Shown piece after piece: positions 7,346-15,110 of a stretch of DNA of 25,500 bases. The translations under genes and the position numbers were made by a program. The stretch spans positions 1 through 25,500 of the forward strand of contig DASQGO010000079.1 of NCBI GenBank assembly GCA_035632555.1, written 5' to 3'. Below the pieces are notes generated by a model. That model worked only from the letters and a program-made list of their open reading frames with translations. It made no database searches and was not told the DNA's origin. Source of the DNA: 2-02-FULL-62-14 sp035632555 (lineage in GTDB: Bacteria > Nitrospirota > Nitrospiria > Nitrospirales > Nitrospiraceae). Numbering within the stretch: position 1 is the first letter of the stretch; the number at the start of each line of letters is the position of its first letter.

Positions 7346-9901
7346 TCAGGTCGTGGTATGGGCGCGCTGGTACACTTTCGATTCGACGAAGACCTGAAAC
7401 AGGTTGGAATCCACCTTGCCGTGCTTGACCTCGTCCTCCAGAATGGCCAACGCCTTCGGCGTCGGCACGGCCGCCTTATACGGCCGGTCTGAAGCCGTCA
7501 GCGCGTCGTAAATATCGCTGATCGTCATGATCCTTGTCTGCACCGGAATCACATTGCCGGGCACCTGCCTGGGATAGCCGGTCCCGTCCAGCTTTTCATG
7601 GTGCCCGTAGGCGATTTCAGGAATGTTCCTGAGCGTCTTCGTCCAGGGGATGGTCGAGAGAAACCGGTAGGTGTGCGTCACGTGGCTCTCGATCTCCAGC
7701 CGCTCTTCCTGCGTCAGGCTGCCCTTGGCGATGGACAGCGTATACGCCTCGCGCGGCATCAGATACGGTTGCTCGCCGTTGTAGGACTCGTAGGTCATCT
7801 TGGCGATGTCGTTGAGCCGTTCAAATCCTCCCTGCGCCAGCACCGTCGGCCGGTTGCACGCCAGGAGAAACTCGAGAATCCCGTCCGTGTCCGCAATCTG
7901 CCTGGCCAATTCCTCGTCCACCTGTGCGACCAGCTCGGCCGTGGCCGCCCGGTCTCCGGACATGAGCAGATCCACTTTCTTCCGCAGAGCCTTCGTTTCG
8001 TAGGTCCGCTTGATGAAATCGAAGCGGGCCTTAAGCTGGGCCAGATCGCCCGGGAACAGCTTCTCAGCCTTCACCAGCACGTGTTCGCGCACGCCGACCT
8101 TGCCGAAATCGTGCAGCACGGCAGCATAGCGCATTTCCTTCAACTGATCGTAATTGAAGGCCACGTCCTTGAACGGACCGCTGTCGAGCCGGTCCAGGAC
8201 CTCCGCCAGACCGCAGCACAGGGTCGCCACGCGGCCGCTGTGACCGCTGGTGGTCGGATCCCGGCTTTCGATCGCCAGCACGCTGGCGTTGATGAACCCC
8301 TCCAGGAGGCGATTGATTTCCTCATAAAGGTTGGCGTTGTCGATGGCGATGCCGACCTGATTCGCCAGGCTGACGAAATCCTGCAGATCGTCCTGGGTGA
8401 AAAACGCGCTGTCTTTCTTGTTGATCGCCTGCAGCACGCCGAGCAGCCTGTCCTTGGCCTTGACCGGCACGCAGATCATGTTGCGGGTGCGGAAGCCGGT
8501 TTTCTTGTCGCCCGCGGGATTGAAACGCGGATCACTGTAGCAATCGTTGATGATCTCGGGCTGCTGCGTTTTGGCCACGGCTCCCGCAATGCCCTGCCCG
8601 AACTTCAAACGGATCTGGCGGATGCCTTCGCCCTTTTCGCCAAGCGCGACATCGAAATACAGTTCCTGCGCCGCCTCATCCACCAGCAGCAGTGAACCGG
8701 TCTCGGCATTCATCACGATGGTCGCCGCCTCGATGGCCCGCTTTCTGATGTCCGCGGGATTCAAACTGGAGTTCAGTACCCCGCTGATCTCCTGCAGCTT
8801 CTGAAGCCGGCCGATCTTGCCATGGTGTTCCCTGTACAACCGGGTTTTTTCGAGCGCCAGCGCGACCTGATGCGACAGGCAGGCAAACTCGTCCACGTCC
8901 CACTTGCTGAACGGTTTCCCACCGCGTTTATTGACCGCTTCCAGGACGCCGATGGTCCTGCCTTGCACGTGAATCGGGACGGCGATTATGTTCTTCGTGT
9001 TGAATCCCGTGCGCAAATCCACATCGTGGGCTACGCGCGGATCGTGCTGGGCGTCGTTGACCAGCAGCGGTTTCCCGCTCTGGGCCACCAGTCCCGCGAC
9101 TCCTTGCCCCAGCTTCAGCCGCACTTCCTTCAGCAACTCGCCTTTTTCGCCGACCGCCATTCGAAAAAACAGTTCTCCGCTCGGCTCATCGCGCAACAGC
9201 AACGAGCCGGCTTCGGCATGAACCAGATTCACCGCCGCCGTAATGGCCAGCCGCAGCATCTCGATTTCGTTTTCCGTCGAATTCAGCGCTTCACTGACTT
9301 CTTCCATCTGCCGGATGCGTTTGATCTTCTGCGCGTACTTGTCGATCAACCGGACATGGTCCAGGGCTTCCGCCATGCGCGACGCGCAGAAGTCCAGCAA
9401 GCCGGCGATCTTCTCAACCCGCGCCTGATCCTTCGGCAGGCCGTACACGGCCACCACCCCCTCGACCGATCGCTTGCGTTTCAACGGCGCGGCGAGGCAC
9501 TCCGCTGTCGCCAGTGCGTGGTTCTCTCGCGTGACCCGCGCCACCATCGGCTCGAACAGACGCGCCGCCTCTTCGCCGACCCGATTGCCGCAGGCTGCCA
9601 GCACGCGCATTTCCTTCGTCTGTTCGTCTTCGAAATAGACGACGGCGTATGTCGTGCCGGTCCGATCCAGGAACACCCGTAAACAACCGGACACCATCGC
9701 ATCCATCGATCGTCCGTTCTGAATGGCGACGCTGATCGCCTCCGCGAGTTGCTGCTGGGCAGTCAAGAGATCGACCGGGGACAGGCCGGGGGCTGCGGAG
9801 GCTGCATCGCGCGCCGGCGCCTCGCGCCGGCGGGGCTGCGCCGTGATGCGGGCGGCTGAGCGAGAGGGTTTGTGACGCTTCGATGTGGCCATCGCGATCA
9901 C
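7346..9901 (-). CDS. Three-GAF sensor with HD-GYP phosphodiesterase domain
   Basis: Probable cytoplasmic signalling protein of 851 residues (848 if ATG 9892 is used). It contains a divergent GAF domain (about 52-190), two clearer GAF domains (about 207-350 and 375-520), and a C-terminal HD-GYP domain. The last two GAFs have N-K-x(n)-F-x-D stretches (N324, N494) close to the NKFDE signature of nucleotide-binding GAFs. The HD-GYP signature is intact: HDFGK at 597-601 and HHEKLDGTGYP at 767-777, so c-di-GMP hydrolysis is expected from the family. About 105 extra residues lie between the two motifs, which normally sit about 65 apart. GTG 9901 overlaps the trpA stop as GTGA; neither start has a good ribosome site. 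It is the last gene of the trp unit. Confidence 0.9.
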   Translation of the reverse strand: MIAMATSKRHKPSRSAARITAQPRRREAPARDAASAAPGLSPVDLLTAQQQLAEAISVAIQNGRSMDAMVSGCLRVFLDRTGTTYAVVYFEDEQTKEMRVLAACGNRVGEEAARLFEPMVARVTRENHALATAECLAAPLKRKRSVEGVVAVYGLPKDQARVEKIAGLLDFCASRMAEALDHVRLIDKYAQKIKRIRQMEEVSEALNSTENEIEMLRLAITAAVNLVHAEAGSLLLRDEPSGELFFRMAVGEKGELLKEVRLKLGQGVAGLVAQSGKPLLVNDAQHDPRVAHDVDLRTGFNTKNIIAVPIHVQGRTIGVLEAVNKRGGKPFSKWDVDEFACLSHQVALALEKTRLYREHHGKIGRLQKLQEISGVLNSSLNPADIRKRAIEAATIVMNAETGSLLLVDEAAQELYFDVALGEKGEGIRQIRLKFGQGIAGAVAKTQQPEIINDCYSDPRFNPAGDKKTGFRTRNMICVPVKAKDRLLGVLQAINKKDSAFFTQDDLQDFVSLANQVGIAIDNANLYEEINRLLEGFINASVLAIESRDPTTSGHSGRVATLCCGLAEVLDRLDSGPFKDVAFNYDQLKEMRYAAVLHDFGKVGVREHVLVKAEKLFPGDLAQLKARFDFIKRTYETKALRKKVDLLMSGDRAATAELVAQVDEELARQIADTDGILEFLLACNRPTVLAQGGFERLNDIAKMTYESYNGEQPYLMPREAYTLSIAKGSLTQEERLEIESHVTHTYRFLSTIPWTKTLRNIPEIAYGHHEKLDGTGYPRQVPGNVIPVQTRIMTISDIYDALTASDRPYKAAVPTPKALAILEDEVKHGKVDSNLFQVFVESKVYQRAHTTT

Positions 9902-10719
9902 GTCCGTTGTGGAGCGGCAGGGAGAGCCAGTGCGACCTTCAACGAACGGACGAAGTGCCCCACGTGCTCAACCATGCGGGCATCCTGCTGATGATCGCCG
10001 ATCCGTTTCACGATGGCGCTGCCGACGATGACGCCGTCGGCCGCCTCGGCCACTTTTGCGGCATCTTCAGCCGTCGCCACGCCGAAGCCGACCGCCACCG
10101 GAACAGTCGCCGCCTCGCGGATTTTCCCGACGTTCTGACGCACTTCGCTCATGTCCGTCAGCCGCACACCGGTGATGCCGGTCAGCGAGACATAATAGAC
10201 AAAGCCCCGCGTCCGTCGCGCGACCAGGGCGCGCCGATCCGGCGTACTCGTCGGCGCCAACATGTAGATGATGTCGAGTCCGGCGCTCAGGGCGTGGGCA
10301 TCCAACGCGCCGGCTTCTTCGGGAGGCATATCCGGCACAATGAGGCCATCCACGCCGGCCCGTTTCGCGTCCCGGCAGAAATCGGACTCGCCGAATGCAT
10401 AGATCGTGTTGTAATAGGCCATGAGCACGAGTGGAATCTGTGTCTTCGCGCGCAGGGCAGTCACCGCGGCCAGAATCCGCTTGAGCGAAGTACCGTTGCG
10501 CAAGGCTCGCTCGGCGGCTTTCTGGATCACGGGCCCGTCGGCGATCGGATCGGAAAACGGCACGCCCAGCTCGATGATGTCCGCGCCGGCCCGTTCCAGT
10601 TCCAATACCAGACGCTCCGTGTCTTGCAGTGACGGATCGCCGGCCATGATGTAGGCGATCAGCGCCTTTTCATCCTTGGCTTTGAGTCGTGCGAACGTCT
10701 GGCCCAGCCGGTTGGTCAC
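9898..10719 (-). CDS. trpA: Tryptophan synthase alpha subunit
   Basis: Cleaves indole-3-glycerol phosphate to indole and glyceraldehyde 3-phosphate; the indole is channelled to TrpB. The 273-residue TIM barrel shows the catalytic E50 (in DIIELGVPFSDP) and D61 (in IADGP), equivalent to E49 and D60 of Salmonella TrpA. It also has the GLIVPDMPPEE loop and the phosphate-binding GFGV. The start is a GTG overlapping the TGA stop of trpB by four bases, so translation is probably coupled, which suits a 1:1 complex. The stop in turn overlaps a possible start of the HD-GYP gene. Confidence 0.97.
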   Translation of the reverse strand: MTNRLGQTFARLKAKDEKALIAYIMAGDPSLQDTERLVLELERAGADIIELGVPFSDPIADGPVIQKAAERALRNGTSLKRILAAVTALRAKTQIPLVLMAYYNTIYAFGESDFCRDAKRAGVDGLIVPDMPPEEAGALDAHALSAGLDIIYMLAPTSTPDRRALVARRTRGFVYYVSLTGITGVRLTDMSEVRQNVGKIREAATVPVAVGFGVATAEDAAKVAEAADGVIVGSAIVKRIGDHQQDARMVEHVGHFVRSLKVALALPAAPQRT

Positions 10720-11909
10720 AGCGTCACGCCTTTGATTCGAGCCACCTGATTGACATCCTTGTCGCCGCGCCCGGAGAGATTCACGATGATGACCTGCGAC
10801 TTTTTCATCCTCGGAGCCAGCTTGATGACTTCGGCAACGGCATGCGCGCTCTCGAGCGCGGGCACAATGCCTTCCTCCCTTACCAGCACATCGAAGGCCG
10901 AAAGGGCTTCTTCGTCCGTTACGGACGTGTAGTGAATGCGCTTGAGGTCATGGTAATAACTGTGCTCGGGACCGACCGCCGCATAGTCGAGGCCGGCGGA
11001 CACGGAATGGGTCAGGTTGACCTGTCCGTCCGCGTCTTGAAGCAGGTAGGTCATGGTGCCGTGCAGGACGCCGGGCCTTCCGCCGGCAAACCGCGCCGCA
11101 TGTTTCCCGCTCTCGACCCCAAGCCCCGCCGCCTCGACACCGGTCATCTTCACCGTGCGATCCCTGAGAAACGCATGGAAGAGCCCGATCGAATTGCTTC
11201 CGCCCCCGACGCAGGCCACCAGATGGTCCGGCAGCTTCTTTTCCGCAGTCATGATTTGCTTGCGGGCTTCGCGGCCGATCATCGACTGAAAATCCCGGAT
11301 CATCATCGGATAGGGATGCGCGCCAAGCACGGAGCCCAGAATATAATGAGTCGTGCGGACGTTCGTCGTCCAATCGCGCATCGCCTGGCTGATGGCATCC
11401 TTGAGCGTCCGGCTGCCGGCATCCACGCCCGTCACCGTCGCGCCGAGCAGGCGCATGCGGAACACGTTGAGCGACTGGCGCTGCATGTCCTCCGTGCCCA
11501 TGTAAATTTCACACTGCAGCCCGAACATCGCGGCAACGGTCGCGACCGCGACGCCGTGCTGGCCCGCGCCGGTTTCGGCGATCACCCGCGGCTTGCCCAT
11601 CCGTTTCGCGAGCAGGGCCTGGCCGATGGCGTTGTTGATCTTGTGCGCGCCGGTGTGGCAGAGATCCTCGCGCTTCAGGTAGATTTTTGCGCCACCCAGC
11701 CTTTTGGTGAGACGGCCTGCAAGGTAAAGCGGCGTGGGACGGCCGACATAGTGCTTGAGATAGTGCTCAAACTCCGCCTGGAAACGCCTGTCCTTCCATG
11801 CCTTGCAGTACGCCCGTTCCAGTTCGAGCAGCGCCGGCATGAGCGTTTCCGGCACATATCGCCCGCCGTACTGTCCGAATCGGCCGCGTTGATCAGGAAT
11901 AGTGGACAT
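10716..11909 (-). CDS. trpB: Tryptophan synthase beta subunit
   Basis: PLP enzyme that joins indole and serine to make tryptophan. The 397 residues match the standard TrpB1 length. The Schiff-base lysine is K90 in CHTGAHKINN, the catalytic-loop glutamate is E112 in AETGAGQHG, and the PLP-phosphate loop is GGGSNS (235-240). The N-terminal DQRGRFGQYGGRYVPETL is characteristic of TrpB1, not the stand-alone TrpB2. ATG 11909 follows the trpF stop by 14 bases with only a weak GAGAG ribosome site. Confidence 0.97.
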   Translation of the reverse strand: MSTIPDQRGRFGQYGGRYVPETLMPALLELERAYCKAWKDRRFQAEFEHYLKHYVGRPTPLYLAGRLTKRLGGAKIYLKREDLCHTGAHKINNAIGQALLAKRMGKPRVIAETGAGQHGVAVATVAAMFGLQCEIYMGTEDMQRQSLNVFRMRLLGATVTGVDAGSRTLKDAISQAMRDWTTNVRTTHYILGSVLGAHPYPMMIRDFQSMIGREARKQIMTAEKKLPDHLVACVGGGSNSIGLFHAFLRDRTVKMTGVEAAGLGVESGKHAARFAGGRPGVLHGTMTYLLQDADGQVNLTHSVSAGLDYAAVGPEHSYYHDLKRIHYTSVTDEEALSAFDVLVREEGIVPALESAHAVAEVIKLAPRMKKSQVIIVNLSGRGDKDVNQVARIKGVTL

Positions 11910-11923
11910 ACAACATCTCTCGA

Positions 11924-12583
11924 TTAAGAGGTTGCAGTATAGCCCCCGGCCTCCCTCGGCACAAGCTTCGCCGCGTTGATGAACGCGCGGATTTTCGCAT
12001 GATCCTTCCTGCCCGGACGCGACTCCACCCCGCTGCTCACATCCACGCCATACGGCTTTACCTTCTGAATCGCATCGGCCACGTTATCCGGCGTCAGACC
12101 CCCTGCCAGGATCACGGGCGCCGCTTTTGCCGCTTCCGCTGCCAGATCCCAATCGGTGACCTGGCCAGTGCCTCCGTAGGACACAGCCGAAAACGCGTCG
12201 AGCACGAACCCGCGCACCCGCGACCGCCCTTTATATTCTGCGAACGAGAGCAGTGAGCCGCGGTCCTTGAGCCGGATGGCCTTGAGCACCGGCCGGCCGA
12301 GGAGATCGCAATAGGCTGCCGCCTCGTCGCCGTGGAGCTGCGCCAGAACCAGTCCGCAGTCGTCCATCAGATCGCGCACGACCTTGATATCCTCGTTGAC
12401 AAACACCCCGACCGGAAGCACGAAGGGCGGCAACTGCGCGACGATGCGCTTGACCACATCCGACGTGACACGCCGAGGGCTCGCGTGATGGAACACGAAG
12501 CCGATCGCATCCGCTCCGGCCTCCACCGCCGCCAGCGCATCCTCGACATTCGTCATCCCACAGATTTTGACTTTAGGCTGCAC
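11924..12583 (-). CDS. trpF: Phosphoribosylanthranilate isomerase
   Basis: Performs the Amadori rearrangement of phosphoribosylanthranilate to CdRP. The 219-residue single-domain TIM barrel carries the general base C8 in KICGMTN and the general acid D129 in FVLDAFS. It also has the C-terminal phosphate-binding LAGGLTPDNV and GVDVSSGVE motifs. The start is GTG, well supported by GAAGGAGA at 12590-12597 six bases away. This is the only strong internal ribosome site in the trp cluster, and it follows an 89-base gap after trpC, so trpF may be initiated independently. It is not fused to trpC as in enterobacteria. Confidence 0.96.
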   Translation of the reverse strand: MQPKVKICGMTNVEDALAAVEAGADAIGFVFHHASPRRVTSDVVKRIVAQLPPFVLPVGVFVNEDIKVVRDLMDDCGLVLAQLHGDEAAAYCDLLGRPVLKAIRLKDRGSLLSFAEYKGRSRVRGFVLDAFSAVSYGGTGQVTDWDLAAEAAKAAPVILAGGLTPDNVADAIQKVKPYGVDVSSGVESRPGRKDHAKIRAFINAAKLVPREAGGYTATS

Positions 12584-12589
12584 GCACCC

Positions 12590-12597
12590 TCTCCTTC
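12590..12597 (-). promoter_or_regulatory. Ribosome binding site of trpF
   Basis: On the minus strand this reads GAAGGAGA, ending six bases before the GTG at 12583. It fixes the GTG as the start and is much stronger than the sites of neighbouring trp genes. Confidence 0.8.
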
Positions 12598-12604
12598 AAA
12601 CGCT

Positions 12605-12667
12605 TACGCCGCGCAACACGTGAACGATCTGAATTTTTCCGTGACCATCATTCGTACCTGCGGCGTA
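12605..12667. repeat. 8-bp inverted repeat in the trpC-trpF gap
   Basis: TACGCCGC at 12605-12612 and GCGGCGTA at 12660-12667 are perfect reverse complements separated by 47 bases. They occupy most of the only sizeable gap inside the trp cluster. They could close a multibranched mRNA structure just before the trpF ribosome site. No U-run follows, so this is not a simple terminator. Function unknown. Confidence 0.4.
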
Positions 12668-12672
12668 CCCAT

Positions 12673-13479
12673 TTAGATAGAGCCAAACAGCTCTTTCATC
12701 TTTGCCCCGGTATCCCGGGCTTTAATCAACGACTCTCCGACCAGCATCGCATGGACGCCAGCTTCGAGGAGCCGTTTCACGTCATTTCGCTTGTGAATGC
12801 CACTCTCGCTGACGATAACTTTGCCTGATGGAATGCGTTTGGCCAAACGAAGCGTTACGCCGAGATCCGTCGAGAAGGTTTTCAAATCCCGGTTGTTGAT
12901 GCCGATCAACCGGGCTTCCGGAAGCCGCTCCAACACGATGTCCAGCTCCTTTTCATGGTGCGTTTCAATCAACACGTCCATCTTCAACTCTTTCGCCAGC
13001 GTGAAGAAGTCCACCAGCTGCCTCTTCTCCAGCGCCGCGACAATCAACAGCACCGCATCGGCCCCATAGGCTCGTGCTTCATAGAATTGAATGTCGTCGA
13101 CCATGAAATCTTTGCGAAGCGCCGGCAGACCGACTTCGTCTTTCACGGCCCTAAGATCGTCGAGACTCCCCTGAAAAAATTCCTTGTCGGTTAACACGGA
13201 CACTGCAGACGCCCCATGCTCTTTGTACTGTCTGGCGAGCGCGGCCGGCTCAAACTTATCCTTGAATTCCTCCCGCAACAGGCCAAGGCTGGGCGACGCC
13301 TTCTTGACCTCGGCAATCAGCGCAGGGCTCTCCGTCTTCCGCATGGCCTCCAGTGTGATGGCAAACGGCAGAGCCGGAGCCCGGTCCCGGATCTTGCCCT
13401 TGAGCTCGGCCAGATATCCGCGGCTCCGCTTGTGCCGGATCTCCGCCTTCTTATGTTCCAAAATTCGATCCAGGATCAT
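12673..13479 (-). CDS. trpC: Indole-3-glycerol phosphate synthase
   Basis: Closes the indole ring, converting CdRP to indole-3-glycerol phosphate. The 268-residue TIM barrel has the N-terminal helical extension (MILDRILEHKKAEI), the active-site ALIAEVKKASPS segment (E57, K59), KDFMVDD with the general-acid lysine, GINNRDL and VSESGI. The length matches monofunctional bacterial TrpC. The start ATG overlaps the trpD stop as ATGA, indicating coupled translation. Confidence 0.96.
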   Translation of the reverse strand: MILDRILEHKKAEIRHKRSRGYLAELKGKIRDRAPALPFAITLEAMRKTESPALIAEVKKASPSLGLLREEFKDKFEPAALARQYKEHGASAVSVLTDKEFFQGSLDDLRAVKDEVGLPALRKDFMVDDIQFYEARAYGADAVLLIVAALEKRQLVDFFTLAKELKMDVLIETHHEKELDIVLERLPEARLIGINNRDLKTFSTDLGVTLRLAKRIPSGKVIVSESGIHKRNDVKRLLEAGVHAMLVGESLIKARDTGAKMKELFGSI

Positions 13480-14498
13480 GCGGCACGCTGCTTGTTGGTA
13501 AAGACGATGAGCTTGTCCAGCTTGTCCATCGCCTTGCCGTTATCGATGATCTTCGCAGCCAACTGGACGCCTTCCTGCAATGTTTTGACTTTCCCTGCAG
13601 CCACAAACGCCGGCGCGGCATTCAGGCAGACGATCTCCCGCTTCGGACCCTGCCGGCCCTTGAGAACATCCCTCGTGATCTGAGCATTCTCTTCGGCTGT
13701 TCCCCCGGTCAGATCCTTGAGCTTGACCCGTTGAAAGCCGAAATCTCCCGGCTCGACAAAATAGGTCGAGACGATTCCCCCCTTGCCCTCGGACACCCTC
13801 GTCCGGTCGGTCAACGTAATTTCGTCCAGCCCGTCCATGCCATGCACAACAAAGCAGTGCTGCGTGCCCAGGTGGATCAGCACCTTGGCCATGACCTCGG
13901 TCAAATTGCCGTCGTACACCCCAAGGACCTGAATCGTGGCGCCGGCCGGATTGGTCAGCGGCCCCAGGATATTGAGCAGGGTCCGGACGCCCATTTCCTG
14001 GCGCGGCGCGGCACAGTGTTTCATCGCCCCGTGAAAGAGCGGCGCGAAGAGAAAGCCGATCCCGACCTCGTTCACGCAATCCTCGATCCGCTCTGCCGGC
14101 AGATCGATCTTCACGCCAAGCGCGGCCAGCACATCGGCGCTGCCGGATTTCGATGACACGGAACGGTTGCCGTGTTTCGCCACGGTCAATCCCCCCCCGG
14201 CGACGACGAAGGCCGCCGTGGTGGAAATATTGAAGGTGTGGGCGCGGTCGCCGCCGGTGCCGCAGGTATCCACGACCAGTGGATCGGCCGCGCGGATGCG
14301 TGTCGCCTTCGCGCGCATGGCGCGGGCCGAACCGGCAATTTCCTCGACCGTCTCGCCCTTGATCCGCAGCCCCATCAGATAGGCGGCGATCTGCGCCGGC
14401 GTGGCTTGCCCGTCCATGATGGCAAGCATGGCCCCTTCGGCTTCTTTTTCCGAAAGACTGGTCCGGTCGGCTAGTTTGGCGATGGCGTCTTTAATCAT
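13476..14498 (-). CDS. trpD: Anthranilate phosphoribosyltransferase
   Basis: Attaches phosphoribose from PRPP to anthranilate. The 340-residue product shows the PRPP-binding glycine loop GTGGDRAHTFNIS, the KHGNRSVSSKSGSAD substrate loop and the metal-site segment near GMDGLDEI. It has only the phosphoribosyltransferase domain; the amidotransferase is a separate gene (trpG) 45 bases upstream. No strong ribosome site precedes ATG 14498. The end overlaps the trpC start by four bases. Confidence 0.96.
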   Translation of the reverse strand: MIKDAIAKLADRTSLSEKEAEGAMLAIMDGQATPAQIAAYLMGLRIKGETVEEIAGSARAMRAKATRIRAADPLVVDTCGTGGDRAHTFNISTTAAFVVAGGGLTVAKHGNRSVSSKSGSADVLAALGVKIDLPAERIEDCVNEVGIGFLFAPLFHGAMKHCAAPRQEMGVRTLLNILGPLTNPAGATIQVLGVYDGNLTEVMAKVLIHLGTQHCFVVHGMDGLDEITLTDRTRVSEGKGGIVSTYFVEPGDFGFQRVKLKDLTGGTAEENAQITRDVLKGRQGPKREIVCLNAAPAFVAAGKVKTLQEGVQLAAKIIDNGKAMDKLDKLIVFTNKQRAA

Positions 14499-14543
14499 GA
14501 CAGCTGAACCTGAATCGCAGGACGCATGGCGCGACGCAAGACA

Positions 14544-15107
14544 TTACAACTTGAGAAAGTTTCGGAGCAGATCTTTTCCGGCAGCCGTCAGAATGGATTC
14601 CGGATGGAACTGCACACCCTCGACGCCAAACTTTTTGTGGCGGAGTCCCATGATTTCCCCCTCCGCCGTCTCAGCCGAGATTTCGAAACACTCAGGGAGG
14701 GTCTCCCGCTTGACGATCAACGAATGGTACCGCGTCGCCTCGAAGGGGTTCGGCAGATCGCGGAAGACCGTTTTCCCATCGTGATGGATCATGGACGTCT
14801 TGCCGTGCATCAGCCGGTCGGCACGGATGACCTCGCCGCCAAACGCCGCCGCCAGCGACTGATGCCCCAGGCACACGCCCAGGATTGGAATTTTCCCAGC
14901 AAATCGCTTGATCGTTTCGACGGAAATCCCCGCTTCGTTTGGCGTGCAGGGACCGGGCGAGATCACGATCCGTTGCGGGCGGAGCTGCTCGATCTCCCTG
15001 ACGGTGATCTTGTCGTTGCGATACACACGGACGTCCTCTCCCAGCTCGCCCAGATACTGGACGAGGTTGTAGGTAAAGGAATCGTAATTGTCGATCATCA
15101 GCAGCAT
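14544..15107 (-). CDS. trpG: Anthranilate synthase component II (glutamine amidotransferase)
   Basis: Supplies ammonia from glutamine to TrpE. The 187-residue class I amidotransferase has the catalytic triad C79 (GVCLGHQ), H168 and E170 (VQFHPES), and the oxyanion region PGPCTPNEAG. The same protein may also serve para-aminobenzoate synthesis as PabA, as in many bacteria with a single copy; that is inference from family behaviour. It starts three bases after the trpE stop, in keeping with subunits of one enzyme. Confidence 0.95.
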   Translation of the reverse strand: MLLMIDNYDSFTYNLVQYLGELGEDVRVYRNDKITVREIEQLRPQRIVISPGPCTPNEAGISVETIKRFAGKIPILGVCLGHQSLAAAFGGEVIRADRLMHGKTSMIHHDGKTVFRDLPNPFEATRYHSLIVKRETLPECFEISAETAEGEIMGLRHKKFGVEGVQFHPESILTAAGKDLLRNFLKL

Positions 15108-15110
15108 TTA

